Positions 17,477 to 26,147 of a stretch of DNA of 64,000 nt are shown here, one piece after another (position 1 is the first letter of the stretch; the number at the start of each line of letters is the position of its first letter). Where the stretch lies: positions 186,001-250,000 of the forward strand of contig NZ_VJYI01000007.1 in the NCBI RefSeq assembly GCF_008065375.1, given 5' to 3'. Source of the stretch: Nonomuraea sp. SYSU D8015. GTDB lineage: Bacteria; Actinomycetota; Actinomycetes; Streptosporangiales; Streptosporangiaceae. The notes under the pieces are model-generated. The model saw nothing but the letters and a program-made list of their open reading frames with translations, was not told the origin of the DNA and ran no database searches. Position numbers and translations under genes: made by a program.

Positions 17477-17800
17477 TCACCGTGAAGATCGTTCGATCGC
17501 GAGCGCGGCGGCCAGGGCGACGTGGTCCTCCCATGGGCGGGCGATGATCTGCACGGCGCCCGGCCAGCCGTCTGCCGACCCCGACGGCGTGACGACGACG
17601 GGCGCGCCGGTCAGGCTCCACGGCAGTGTCCAGACATAGTCGGATTCGGCAGATTCTCTCCACGGCGGCGGCCCCGCCGCGGCCACCCCGCCGACGCTCT
17701 CCCGGAGCTCGGCCAATCGGTCCAGCACGTCGCGCACGGTCTCGGTGACCGTCGTCTCGCCCGATTCGTAGCGGCGTACGAGGCCCGAGGGCGCTCGGGA
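17477..17800 (-). pseudogene. Amidase (AS family), C-terminal remnant
   Basis: The minus-strand frame reads RRYESGETTVTETVRDVLDR, then WTLPWSLTGAPVVVTPSGS and GAVQIIARPWEDHVALAAAL to a stop at 17477. This is the last part of amidase-signature enzymes (FxxPxNxTGxPxxxxP and the GVQIVAxPxxE end). The Ser-Ser-Lys catalytic core, which lies 250 residues earlier, is absent; upstream sequence to 18047 is not recognisable. Probably the stub of a truncated gene. Confidence 0.6.
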
Positions 17801-18048
17801 TCATTCCCGCATCCTAAGTCGCGGCGGGTGCTCAGCCGAGACCGCGGGCGGAGCCGATGACCGGACGATCTCGAAGTTGACCAGTCTCGCCGGCCATCCG
17901 GCGACGATGAGTCGTCCATGAGCGGGAAGCAGCGTCGGCGTCCAAATGTACGTGACGCCGGCTGGGCGCAGGCGGCCGCGCTCGCCCGCGAACCGGCAGA
18001 CGGGCGGGCGCCATGCGGGAACGTTTGATCGTGTAGCGCGGCCGGAGA
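17801..18048. other. Intergenic, no recognisable gene
   Basis: The minus strand can be read as GVTYIWTPTLLPAHGRLIVA followed by GWPARLVNFEIVRSSAPPAV, but I know no family with this sequence and see no ribosome site. It continues the decayed region 16.9-18.0 kb. Confidence 0.4.
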
Positions 18049-19074
18049 CTAACCGCCCGATGGGCGGGCCGGGGCGGGGCCGACCGACTGGCCGGGGATC
18101 AGGGTGCACGGGATGAGGAGGTGCGGCGGTGTGTCCTGGATCCCTTCGAGCTGGTCGATCAGGGCGTCGGCGGCGAGGCGGCCGAGCTCGGCGGCCGGTG
18201 CCGCCATGACGGTCAGCGACGGCTCGATCATCTCGCCGAGCTCCCGCGTGGTCGAGGCCGAGATGATGGACAGGTCGTCCGGCACGCTGCGGCCGAGTGC
18301 GCGTGCGCCCTTGACGAGCCCCGCCGAGGCCCCTTCGTTCACGAGGATTACGGCCGTCGCGTCGGGGAAGTGCTCATGCAGCGTGCGCGCGGCCTCCCGC
18401 CCGCCGGCCGAGGTGCCCTCCACGGTGATGACAGCGGGCGGGCGGTCGAGCGCCGCCATCGCGTCGAGGTAGGCGGCCTCCGCGCGCAAGATCCGGCCGG
18501 GCTCGTTGTCCGGCGCCGCCTTCGTGCGCTGGGTGACGAGCGCGATGCGCTGGTGGCCGTACGAGCGGAGATGGTCGACCGCCTGGTTGATCGTGGCGGT
18601 GAAGTCGATGTCGACGAACGGCAGGTCGTCGTTCTCGGTCCGGCCGATGAGCGCGAACGGGACCCGCGAGGCGATGAGCCGGTCGACGCGCGAGTCGTGG
18701 ATCTGGACCTCCATGAGCAGCGCCCCGTCGACCAGGCCGCCGGCGAGCAGGTGCGACATCTGCTCGTCGTCGTTCACGGGCCACAGCACGAGGTCGTAGC
18801 CGCGCTCGCGGGCGCCGTGGGCGGCGCTCATGACGAACTGGATCACCGTGGCGTTCGGCCGGGCCTCGAGGTCGGGGTGCAGCAGCGCGAGGATGCGTGT
18901 GCGGGAGCTGGCCAGGGCGCGGGCGACGACGTTCCGCCGGTAGTCCAGCTCGCTGATGGCCGCCTCGATGCGGGCGCGGGTCTCCGGCGCGACGGGCTTG
19001 GTGCCGTTGATGACGAAGGAGACCGTGGCGATGGAGACGTTCGCGCGCTCGGCGACGTCGCGCATCGTGACCAT
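18049..19074 (-). CDS. LacI-family transcriptional regulator
   Basis: 341 residues. The N-terminal HTH and hinge read MRDVAERANVSIATVSFVIN and GTKPVAPETRARI, with the hinge helix RNVVARALASSR; the periplasmic-binding-like effector domain covers residues 62-330, with VDGALLMEV, GHQRIALVT and DLSIISASTTRELGEM. The ATG at 19074 has GGGAGG 8 bases upstream. It usually senses a sugar and represses a catabolic operon. The divergent promoter region holds three sites with AAGCGCTT/AAACGCTT cores, and across it lies a ThuA/Gfo-Idh pair, so it very likely controls those genes and itself. Confidence 0.93.
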   Translation of the reverse strand: MVTMRDVAERANVSIATVSFVINGTKPVAPETRARIEAAISELDYRRNVVARALASSRTRILALLHPDLEARPNATVIQFVMSAAHGARERGYDLVLWPVNDDEQMSHLLAGGLVDGALLMEVQIHDSRVDRLIASRVPFALIGRTENDDLPFVDIDFTATINQAVDHLRSYGHQRIALVTQRTKAAPDNEPGRILRAEAAYLDAMAALDRPPAVITVEGTSAGGREAARTLHEHFPDATAVILVNEGASAGLVKGARALGRSVPDDLSIISASTTRELGEMIEPSLTVMAAPAAELGRLAADALIDQLEGIQDTPPHLLIPCTLIPGQSVGPAPARPSGG

Positions 19075-19156
19075 GGGTGCCGCCTCCCGATCGTGAGGGC
19101 GCGCGGAGTGCGGGGACTCGCGAAGCACTGTGACTATATCCCGGAAGCTCCCGCTG

Positions 19157-19233
19157 TAAAACGCTTAACTTGTTGTTGACATCACCGCACGAGGGGCGCA
19201 ACATATCGACAAGCGCTTGTCGGTTAAGCGCTT
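19157..19233. promoter_or_regulatory. Promoter with three LacI-type operators (lacI / thuA divergent region)
   Basis: A TTGACA (19176-19181) followed after 17 bases by CAACAT (19199-19204) gives a plausible promoter reading toward the ThuA gene. Around it are a TAAAACGCTTA-like site (19157-19167), a perfect 14-bp palindrome GACAAGCGCTTGTC (19208-19221), and a second core AAGCGCTT (19226-19233) 4 bases further on. Sites bracketing the promoter suit repression, with possible looping, by the adjacent LacI regulator. Confidence 0.8.
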
Positions 19234-19630
19234 TGACAGATCAGTGTCCATCGTCAGGAAACAATCGGCCCCCCTTCCGCGACCGCCGCGAAACCGCAGG
19301 TGACGGGCGAGGACGGCCGCGGCTCCTCATGATTCGTTCCCGCCGGACGACGCGCCCATGACGGTTCCCGCCGGACGAGGCGCGACCCGATGAAAATCCC
19401 CCGAATTCCGTGCGCCGCCTGAGGAGGCGGTCAGGCACGGGTACGCCGCCGGAAGCATTCCGCGGAAGGAGTGGCTCACTCATGGAGACAGCACGGAAGC
19501 GCCGCGGGAAGGCGCCCGAAGGGGCTGTCGCGGCAGGCGTGCGCGAGGAGCCTCGGCGCCGACATCGAGATCAAGCGCTCCATCGCGGCGGGCGCCGTCA
19601 TGTGACAACCCTCAGCGAAAGGAAGCTCCT
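19234..19630 (+). other. 400-base leader before thuA, possible gene remnant
   Basis: Between the LacI-controlled promoter and the ThuA gene there is no convincing gene. An ATG at 19482 with AAGGA 11 bases upstream begins [14 protein letters not shown] but shifts into nonsense. Such operons normally begin with sugar ABC-transporter genes, so I suspect a deletion here, though nothing recognisable remains to prove it. Confidence 0.4.
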
Positions 19631-20410
19631 ATGCCCATCCACGTCACGGTGTGGGGCGAGAACCGGCACGAGCAGGTCGAACCCCGCGTGGCCGAGATCT
19701 ATCCGGACGGCATGCACAACGCCATCCGCCGCGGGATCGAGCACTGGCTGGGGGAGAAGGCGACCGTCGCCACCGCCACGCTCGACGAACCCGAGCACGG
19801 CCTGACCGAGGAGGTGCTCGCCGGCACCGACGCGCTCACCTGGTGGGGCCACGCCGCTCACGGAGAGGTTTCCGACGAGGTGGTCGACCGGGTGCACCGG
19901 CACGTCCTGTCGGGGATGGGCCTGGTGGTGCTGCACTCGGGCCACTGGTCGAAGATCTTCACCAGGCTCATGGGCACCACGTGCACGCTGCGCTGGCGCA
20001 GCGCCGACGACCGCGAGCTGGTCTGGACGGTGAACCCGGCCCACCCCATCGCCCGCGGCATCCCGCACCCCATCGAGATCCCCGCCCAGGAGATGTACGG
20101 CGAGCAGTTCGACATCCCCACGCCCGACGAGCTGATCTTCATCAGCTCGTTCACCGGCGGCGAGGTGTTCCGCAGCGGCTGCACCTTCCGGCGCGGCAAC
20201 GGCAAGATCTTCTATTTCAGCCCCGGCGACCAGGACTATCCCGTCTACCACCATCCGGACGTCCTGCACGTCATCGCCAACGGGGTCGAGTGGGCGGCCG
20301 GCGACCGGTCGCGGCGCGAGCTGCCGACCCTGCTCCGCTACGAGATGGGCGACTTCTTCAACGGGCACGGCTATCGCGGCGCGATGCACAACAAGGAGAC
20401 CGCCGAGTGA
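19631..20410 (+). CDS. ThuA domain-containing protein
   Basis: 259 residues of the ThuA family (class I glutamine-amidotransferase-like fold), named for trehalose utilisation in rhizobia. Visible blocks: [12 protein letters not shown] at the start, [56 protein letters not shown], and [27 protein letters not shown] lies 7 bases upstream of the ATG. ThuA acts with a ThuB/Gfo-Idh oxidoreductase in converting disaccharides to 3-keto forms; the next gene is such an oxidoreductase and overlaps by 4 bases. Controlled by the LacI regulator across the promoter. Confidence 0.92.
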   Translation: MPIHVTVWGENRHEQVEPRVAEIYPDGMHNAIRRGIEHWLGEKATVATATLDEPEHGLTEEVLAGTDALTWWGHAAHGEVSDEVVDRVHRHVLSGMGLVVLHSGHWSKIFTRLMGTTCTLRWRSADDRELVWTVNPAHPIARGIPHPIEIPAQEMYGEQFDIPTPDELIFISSFTGGEVFRSGCTFRRGNGKIFYFSPGDQDYPVYHHPDVLHVIANGVEWAAGDRSRRELPTLLRYEMGDFFNGHGYRGAMHNKETAE

Positions 20411-21486
20411 GCGCTTTCGCCCGCGTCGCCGATCCGGCGCGCCCGCTCCGCGTGGTGCAGGTCGGGGCGGGCTCGATGGGCCTGGCCTGGATGCGTACGC
20501 TGACCGCGTCCGAGGACGTCGAGCTCGTCGGGGTGGCCGACCTCGACGTCGATCGGGCGGAGGCGGCAGTGCGCGCCGTCGGCGCCGACGCCAAGGTCGA
20601 CGTCTCGCTCAGCAGCCTGCTCCCGGTCACCGAGCCGGACGCCGTCGTGAACGTCACCGTCCCGGCGGCCCATGCCGCGGTGAACATCGAGGCGCTCTTC
20701 GCCGGGGTCCCGGTCCTGTGCGAGAAGCCGGCGGCGCCGACGCTGGCCGACGCGGTCGTCCAGGTCGCCGCCGCCGAGGCGACCGGCCGGCTGCTGATGA
20801 TCAGCCAGTCGCGGCGCTACTACGCCGCCCTGGCGGAATACCGGCGCCGTATCGCCGAGGTCGGCACGCCGGGCCTGCTCACCACCGGGTTCTTCCGCGG
20901 CCCGCGCTTCGGCGGCTTCAGGGACGAGATGGAGCAGCCGCTGCTGGTGGACATGGCCATCCACGCCTTCGACGCGGCCCGCTACCTGCTCGACGCCGAG
21001 CCGGTCTCAGTTGTCTGCGAGAGCTGGAATCCCGCCTGGAGCTGGTATCGGGGTGACGCGGCGGCGACCGCGATGTTCACCTTCGACGGCGGCACCCGGT
21101 ACGTGTTCACCGGCGCCTGGTGCGCGGACGGGCTGGAGACGTCGTGGAACGGCGAGTGGCGGGCCACCGGCTCCGCGGGCACCGCGACCTGGGACGGCGA
21201 GGGCCGCGTCACCTCCAGCGTCAGCGGCGCGGCGGACGTGCCGCCAGGCCCCGGCGAGCAGATCGCCGGGGCGCTGGCCGAGTTCGTCGCGGCACTGCGC
21301 ACGGGGGTGGAGCCGTCAGGGGCGATCGCCGGCAACATCCGGAGCCTCGCCATGGTCGAGGCGGCGGTGCGTTCGGCCGAGTCGGGCACCCGGGTCCAGA
21401 TCGGCGCGTTGCTGGAGCAGGCCCATCGTGACGCGCTGGCCCGTCCCGTACGCGACGAGATCCGCGCGCGGCTGGAGTCCTGGTGA
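20407..21486 (+). CDS. Gfo/Idh/MocA family oxidoreductase
   Basis: 359 residues from the GTG at 20407, which overlaps the ThuA stop (GTGA). The N-terminal Rossmann fold reads [19 protein letters not shown], then [17 protein letters not shown] with the Lys of the EKP motif, and the C-terminal domain has MDMAIHAFD-like [19 protein letters not shown], where His is the usual catalytic position. NAD(P)-dependent oxidation of a sugar or polyol is the expected reaction, together with ThuA. The substrate is not determined. Confidence 0.92.
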   Translation: MSAFARVADPARPLRVVQVGAGSMGLAWMRTLTASEDVELVGVADLDVDRAEAAVRAVGADAKVDVSLSSLLPVTEPDAVVNVTVPAAHAAVNIEALFAGVPVLCEKPAAPTLADAVVQVAAAEATGRLLMISQSRRYYAALAEYRRRIAEVGTPGLLTTGFFRGPRFGGFRDEMEQPLLVDMAIHAFDAARYLLDAEPVSVVCESWNPAWSWYRGDAAATAMFTFDGGTRYVFTGAWCADGLETSWNGEWRATGSAGTATWDGEGRVTSSVSGAADVPPGPGEQIAGALAEFVAALRTGVEPSGAIAGNIRSLAMVEAAVRSAESGTRVQIGALLEQAHRDALARPVRDEIRARLESW

Positions 21487-21560
21487 CCGGGGGCGACGGG
21501 CGGGGTCTCCAGCAGGAGGCCGGGACACCGGGGCCGCCGGTCAGAAGGGCCTTCACCGGG

Positions 21561-22280
21561 TCAGACGAGGCGGGTGACCTCGCCGGTGTCGATCGAGTAG
21601 TACGCGCCGATCACCTTGAGCTTGCCCTTGGCGATGCGGGGAGCGAAGAGCTTGTCCTTCTTGAGCCGGCTCACCACGTCGAGCGTGTTGATGCGGATCA
21701 TCTTGTCGACGTCGCCGCCCGAGCGCTTGTACGCCGAGCGCAGCGAGTCGGCGATCGTGTTCAGCTCGCCGGGCAGTTTCTCGTGATCGTGCAGCGACTC
21801 CGCGGCGGCCGTGACGGCCCCGCAGCGCTGGTGACCGAGCACGACGACGAGCGGGGTGCCCAACTCGGCGGGGCCGTACTCGGCGGCGCCGGTGACCAGC
21901 GGGTCGATGGTCTGCCCGGCGGTCCGCACCACGAACAGGTCGCCGAGCCCGGTGTCGAAGACGAGTTCGGGCGCCACTCGCGAGTCGATGCACGAGAAGA
22001 CGACCGCGAACGGGTCCTGCTTCTGCGCCACCTGCGTGCGCCGGGCGGCGTCCTGGTGCGGGTGGGTGGCGGTGCCGGCCACCCAGCGGCGGTTGCCCTC
22101 GCGCAGGGTCGCCCATGCCTGATCGGGAGTGGCGGGACGTGGGTCGGGAGCGCTCCCACCGCTGGGTTGAGCGGTCTGGGCGAATACGGCGCTGCCCGCG
22201 GCCGCCGTGCCAGTGAGGAGGCCCCCGACGACGAGGCCGGCGCGCAGGAGCCCTCGCCGGCCGATCATGTGATTTCGCAT
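21561..22280 (-). CDS. Tat-exported beta-carbonic anhydrase
   Basis: 239 residues. The N-terminus GRRGLLRAGLVVGGLLTGTA is a Tat signal (twin Arg, here RRGLL), so the folded zinc enzyme is exported. Beta-class zinc ligands are present: Cys97 in FSCIDSRV with the Asp99-Arg101 dyad, His150 and Cys153 in GHQRCGAV. It interconverts CO2 and bicarbonate. Translation may start at 22280 or at the Met four codons later (MIGRRG); neither has a strong ribosome site. A secreted beta-CA is less usual than a cytoplasmic one. Convergent with the Gfo/Idh gene. Confidence 0.93.
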   Translation of the reverse strand: MRNHMIGRRGLLRAGLVVGGLLTGTAAAGSAVFAQTAQPSGGSAPDPRPATPDQAWATLREGNRRWVAGTATHPHQDAARRTQVAQKQDPFAVVFSCIDSRVAPELVFDTGLGDLFVVRTAGQTIDPLVTGAAEYGPAELGTPLVVVLGHQRCGAVTAAAESLHDHEKLPGELNTIADSLRSAYKRSGGDVDKMIRINTLDVVSRLKKDKLFAPRIAKGKLKVIGAYYSIDTGEVTRLV

Positions 22281-22409
22281 GGCGTGGAGTATGCGCCTCC
22301 GGAACGATCACGCGCTAGAAAATGTAACGCTCATCACATGTAACGCTGCACACAGTCATGTATGAACGCGATTCACCTCTTTCAGCCGATGGAGGGCAGG
22401 ACAGCGTCC

Positions 22410-23159
22410 CTACGAGGCGGAGGTCTCCAGCAGGGCGGAGCTGAGCCCGCAGACGGCCGTGATCAGGTTTTCGCCCAGCCGGCGCCACGCCTGCTCGGCA
22501 CCGGCCGTGTCGACCCGGCCGTCGACCCGGCCGTCGACCCGGCCGTCGACCCGGCCGTCGACCCGGCCGTCGACCCGGCCGTCGACCCGGCCGGCGGCCA
22601 GGTCGGCTTCCAGCTCGGCGCTCATGTGCACGATGAGGAGGCGGATCATGGTCGCGTGTCGGGCGGACAGCTCGCGGTCGTGGTCCCGCCCGCGCGAGGG
22701 GCGGAGCCGTTCCAGGCGGCGGAACGAGGGCGTGCCCCGATGCGCCTGGTCCGCGTACTCGCGGAGGGTGGGCTCCACGACGGCCTGGGCGAGGAAACGC
22801 CCGTACCAGGACGGCGTGCCCAGCTCGATGTGGTGCTCGATGCTCGGCGCGATGGCACAGGTGATCCAGTCCCGGAGCGACACCTCGCCCGACGCCTCCA
22901 GAGCGGCCACCATCGGGAGGCGGTGCTCGTCGATGGCGGCCGCGTGGCGGGCGAGGATCGCCTGGATCAGCTCGTCGCGGGTGCTGAAGTGGTATTGCAC
23001 GGCGGACTTGTTGCGCTGGCCGGCCGCCTCGCGGATCATCCTGATCGACACGTTCGCGAAGCCGTGTTCGGCGTAGAGCCGCTCCGCGGTGTGCATGAGC
23101 TTGTCCCTGGCGCGCATCGACCGGGTGGACGGCGTGGCGACCGACGTACTGACTTTCAT
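22410..23159 (-). CDS. TetR-family regulator with a GRVD tandem repeat
   Basis: 249 residues. HTH: LMHTAERLYAEHGFANVSIR and MIREAAGQRNKSAVQYHFST, a TetR domain. The C-terminal domain resembles that of regulators of catabolic or P450 genes. The odd part is residues 190-217, seven exact copies of Gly-Arg-Val-Asp encoded by a 12-bp tandem array, placed in what should be an alpha-helical region of the dimerisation domain. AAGGA lies 7 bases before the ATG. It follows the P450 gene on the same strand after 72 bases and probably represses that promoter, where a palindrome overlaps the -10/-35 region. Confidence 0.9.
   Translation of the reverse strand: MKVSTSVATPSTRSMRARDKLMHTAERLYAEHGFANVSIRMIREAAGQRNKSAVQYHFSTRDELIQAILARHAAAIDEHRLPMVAALEASGEVSLRDWITCAIAPSIEHHIELGTPSWYGRFLAQAVVEPTLREYADQAHRGTPSFRRLERLRPSRGRDHDRELSARHATMIRLLIVHMSAELEADLAAGRVDGRVDGRVDGRVDGRVDGRVDGRVDTAGAEQAWRRLGENLITAVCGLSSALLETSAS
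22509..22592. repeat. 12-bp tandem repeat, 7 exact copies, inside tetR gene
   Basis: The unit GTCGACCCGGCC is repeated seven times without mismatch (84 bp). Because 12 is a multiple of 3, gain or loss of copies keeps the reading frame and changes only the number of GRVD units. Perfect identity between copies indicates a young, slippage-prone array. Confidence 0.97.
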
Positions 23160-23231
23160 GACCGGTCCTTGATCGTGTCTTTCTGCACCGCCCCCGATTG
23201 ATTATCGTCGCCGCCGTGAGCGCTCAGTAAT

Positions 23232-24455
23232 TCACCAGGTGACCCATACGTCCTGGAGCCCGCCGGACATCCCTCCCGTACGCAGCCGCAGGTCAGCGGG
23301 GGAGTCCCGCAGCCGCAGGCCCGGCAGCCGCCGCGTCAGCGTGCCCAGCACGACCTGGAGTTCGAGCCTGGCCAGCGGCTGGCCGAGGCAGTAGTGCGGT
23401 CCGGCGCCGAAGGTGAGGTGCTGGTTGCTGTTCTCTCGTCGCGGGTCGAACCGGTCGGGGTCGGGGAACTTGGCGGGGTCGCGGTTGGCGGAGGGGATGG
23501 TCGGGATCAGCGTGGTGCCGGCGGGCACCGTAACCCCTCCGAGCTCGATGTCCTCGGTGATGAACCTGGGCACCCCGCCGATGGCCGACAGCGTGGTGTC
23601 CAGGCGCAGGACCTCCTCGACGGTGCCCGGGATCAGGTCGGGGTCGTCGATCACGGCCTCGAAGCGCTCCCGTTCGGAGAGCAGCATCGCCACCATGATC
23701 GCGATCATGTTCGAGGTCGTCTCGTGGCCGGCCAGCAGCAATCCGCGTACGGTGGCGATGAGCTCGTCCTGGCTGAGCCGGCCGTCCTCGGCGTCGGAGA
23801 TCTGGGTCAGCTCGCTGAGCAGATCGTCTCCGGGGTCGGCGCGGTTGCGGTCGATCAGGTCCGACACGTACGCGTTGAACTCCCGGTAGGCCTGGTCGAC
23901 CTCGTCCTGGGTGTTGCGCGTCAGCGTCAGCATGGTGCGGGACCAGTGCGCGAACTTGTCCTGGTCCTCGCTCGGCGCGCCGACCAGGGCGCAGATGACC
24001 CGTACGGGAAGCGGCAGGCCCAGTCCGGCCGACAGGTTGCCCGGGGAGCCCTTGGCCAGCATGGCGTCCAGGAGCTCGTCGGTCATGGCCTGGACCCTGG
24101 GCCGCCACACCTCCATCTTCCGCGCCGTGAACCAGCGGCTGAGCAGCCGCCGCCACCGCATGTGGCCCTGCCCCTCGTTGATGTCGTCGGTGCCCTCCTT
24201 GCGCCGGCTGAACAGGCCGCCGTCTTCGGTGGTGGACAGCCGGGCGGCGCCCTCCCTGGCGAGGTTGCGGCTGAACCGCGGGTCCGCCATCACCATCCGG
24301 GCGTCGTCGTACCTGGTCACCAGCGCGGCCACGTCGCCGCTCGGCAGTCGAACGTGCGCCACCGGGCACTGCGCTCGCAGCTCCGCCAGCTTGGGCGGCG
24401 GCTCCAGGGCGGTGGGGCGGTCGAAGGGGAAATCGGGGATCGCGTCAGCAGTCAT
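23232..24455 (-). CDS. Cytochrome P450
   Basis: 407-residue bacterial class I P450, a soluble monooxygenase needing a ferredoxin and reductase that are not encoded nearby. I-helix LLLAGHETTSN with the acid-alcohol pair Glu-Thr, the K-helix E-x-x-R equivalent EEVLRLDT (Glu-Val-Leu-Arg), and the haem loop FGAGPHYCLGQPLARLE with thiolate Cys356. I start at the ATG at 24455 (GGAGG 4-5 bases upstream); open sequence further upstream lies within the promoter. The substrate is unknown; the motifs are like those of CYP105/CYP107-type xenobiotic and antibiotic hydroxylases. Followed by the TetR gene, probably in one operon. Confidence 0.94.
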   Translation of the reverse strand: MTADAIPDFPFDRPTALEPPPKLAELRAQCPVAHVRLPSGDVAALVTRYDDARMVMADPRFSRNLAREGAARLSTTEDGGLFSRRKEGTDDINEGQGHMRWRRLLSRWFTARKMEVWRPRVQAMTDELLDAMLAKGSPGNLSAGLGLPLPVRVICALVGAPSEDQDKFAHWSRTMLTLTRNTQDEVDQAYREFNAYVSDLIDRNRADPGDDLLSELTQISDAEDGRLSQDELIATVRGLLLAGHETTSNMIAIMVAMLLSERERFEAVIDDPDLIPGTVEEVLRLDTTLSAIGGVPRFITEDIELGGVTVPAGTTLIPTIPSANRDPAKFPDPDRFDPRRENSNQHLTFGAGPHYCLGQPLARLELQVVLGTLTRRLPGLRLRDSPADLRLRTGGMSGGLQDVWVTW

Positions 24456-24487
24456 ACGTCCTCCAGTGCGTGGAGCCCGACCCTGCG

Positions 24488-24516
24488 AATATAAGTCGAT
24501 CGCCTTATTAAGACAA
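24488..24516 (-). promoter_or_regulatory. P450 promoter overlapped by a near-perfect palindrome
   Basis: On the minus strand TTGTCT (24511-24516) and TATATT (24488-24493) are spaced by exactly 17 bases, 30-35 bases upstream of the P450 start. The spacer contains TAAGTCGATCGCCTTA (24492-24507), a 16-bp palindrome with one mismatched pair, and the perfect CTTATTAAG (24504-24512). A repressor bound there would block the polymerase; the TetR protein of the same unit is the obvious candidate. Confidence 0.7.
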
Positions 24517-24555
24517 TTGCCTCGAATCGGCATGATCTGGGGAGGCTCATGCGGG

Positions 24556-25221
24556 TCAGCCCAGACCGGCCTGCCGGCTGAACGTGTCCCGCACCACGCC
24601 GTCGTGCTCTTCCAGGGCGGCCATGCCGTACCGCGGGCGGCCGGCCGGCTGGTAGACGCCCACCATGGCGCCGCTCGGGGTGCTCGTGCGCTCGACGAGC
24701 GTGAGCGCGGTCGGCACGACGCCTTCGGGGAACAGGCGCCGGCCGCCGCCCAGGATGACCGGGTAGATGTACAGGCGGTACTCGTCGACCAGGTCGTGGG
24801 CCATGAGCGTGCGGACGAGCTGTCCGCTGCCGTGAACCTGCAGCTCGTCGCCGGGCCGGCGCTTGAGCTCCGCGACCGCGTCGGCGACGTCGCCGCTGAT
24901 CAGCGTGGAGTCGTCCCAGGCCAGGTGGTCGAGGGTCGTGGACACGACGTACTTGGGCCGGCTGTTCAGCCTCGCCGCGATCACGTCACGCTCGTCGGTG
25001 ACCTTCGGCCAGTGCCCGGCGAAGATCTCGTACGTCCGGCGCCCGAGCAGGAAGGCGTCGGCCGCCTCGAACCAGCCGGCGGCCAGCCTGCCATGCGCCT
25101 CATCGATGTACGGTGCCTGCCAGCCGCCCTGCTCGAAGCCGCCGCCGCGGTCCTCGCCGGGCATGCCCGGGGCCTGCATGACGCCGTCGAGGGTCAGGTA
25201 AGCGGTCACGGTCAGTCGCAT
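24556..25221 (-). CDS. Dihydrofolate reductase-like (RibD C-terminal) family protein
   Basis: 221 residues. VTAYLTLDGVMQAPG at the start, DAFLLGRRTYEIFAGHWP, ARLNSRPKYVVSTTL, LQVHGSGQLVRTLMAHDLVD and YIYPVILGGGRRLF are the standard RibD-C/YyaP-like blocks. NAD(P)H-dependent reductase fold; true DHFR activity is not expected and physiological substrates are unknown. The GGAG upstream is 12 bases from the ATG, a weak site. It is a stand-alone gene between the P450 unit and the methyltransferase. Confidence 0.9.
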   Translation of the reverse strand: MRLTVTAYLTLDGVMQAPGMPGEDRGGGFEQGGWQAPYIDEAHGRLAAGWFEAADAFLLGRRTYEIFAGHWPKVTDERDVIAARLNSRPKYVVSTTLDHLAWDDSTLISGDVADAVAELKRRPGDELQVHGSGQLVRTLMAHDLVDEYRLYIYPVILGGGRRLFPEGVVPTALTLVERTSTPSGAMVGVYQPAGRPRYGMAALEEHDGVVRDTFSRQAGLG

Positions 25222-25310
25222 GACGTGTCCAATCTCCGATGGTCGGTGCCGTCACAGGGTCAAGACGGCGGGACGACGGAGAACTCATCGGAGGCTGCGC
25301 AGCGCGGCTC

Positions 25311-26108
25311 CTACGGTTTGCGTCCCACGCCGCAGACGGCGCTGATCACCGTGGATGGCTGCTGCCCCGCCCCCGGCGGCGGGCGCCAGAGCGGCGTGGA
25401 GACCACACCCGGTTCCACGAGCTCGAGCCCGTCGAAGTAATCGGCCACCTGCTCGGGGCTGCGCAGCGTGTAGGGGAAGGCGGCGCGCTCGTTGTAGAAG
25501 CTCACCGCCTCCACCAGTGCCGGGTTGGCGTTGACGCCGTCGGACAGCGCCAGATGGCTGCCGGACGGCAACGCCGCGACATACCGGCGGACGAGGTCGG
25601 CGGCGAGGCCGGAATCGGGCACCTGGCCGATGATGCTGAGCATCATCAGGCCGATGGGCCGGGAGAAATCCAGCGTTTTGGCGGCTCCGTCGAGGATGGC
25701 GCCGGGGTCCCGCACGTCGGCTTCGATGTAGTCGGTCATGCCCTCCGGCGTGCCCGTGAGCAGGGCGCGGGCGTGTACGAGGACCAGCGGGTCGTTGTCG
25801 ACGTACACGATGCGGGAATCCGGGGCGATGCGCTGCGCCACCTCGTGGGTGTTGTCCGCGGTCGGCAGACCCGTGCCGATGTCGAGGAACTGCCTGATGC
25901 CCGCCTCGGCGACGAGGTACGTCACCACGCGCTTGAGGAACTCGCGCTGGAGCCTGGCCACCTGCGCGAAATCGGGGAACATGCGCAGAAGATTGTCCCC
26001 GGCTTCGCGATCTACGGCATAGTTGTCTTTCCCGCCGAGAAGATAGTTCCAAACTCGGGCGGAATGTGGCGTCGTAGGGTCGATCCTGGGATCCGCGTCC
26101 ATTGCCAC
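25311..26108 (-). CDS. SAM-dependent methyltransferase, DUF574 type (copy 1)
   Basis: 265 residues of the actinobacterial family formerly DUF574 (PF04672). ARVWNYLLGGKDNYAVDREAG is the family's N-terminal hallmark, FLDIGTGLPTADNTHEVAQR is the SAM-binding motif I, VYVDNDPLVLVHARAL motif II, and RSPEQVADYFDGLELVEPG the C-terminal block. Substrates are unknown; members are numerous in Streptomyces and relatives. It is divergent from a clear paralogue 39 bases away. Confidence 0.92.
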   Translation of the reverse strand: MAMDADPRIDPTTPHSARVWNYLLGGKDNYAVDREAGDNLLRMFPDFAQVARLQREFLKRVVTYLVAEAGIRQFLDIGTGLPTADNTHEVAQRIAPDSRIVYVDNDPLVLVHARALLTGTPEGMTDYIEADVRDPGAILDGAAKTLDFSRPIGLMMLSIIGQVPDSGLAADLVRRYVAALPSGSHLALSDGVNANPALVEAVSFYNERAAFPYTLRSPEQVADYFDGLELVEPGVVSTPLWRPPPGAGQQPSTVISAVCGVGRKP

Positions 26109-26147
26109 AACCTATACGATCTTCCGAAAAGCCTTGGGAGTCCGTGA

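Noticed and set aside
21487-21560. Possible terminator between the Gfo/Idh and carbonic anhydrase genes
   Set aside because: Only short imperfect stems can be drawn; not strong enough to annotate.
22509-22592. Regular repeat array considered as CRISPR
   Set aside because: Units are only 12 bp with no spacers and lie in frame in a coding region; it is a simple tandem repeat.
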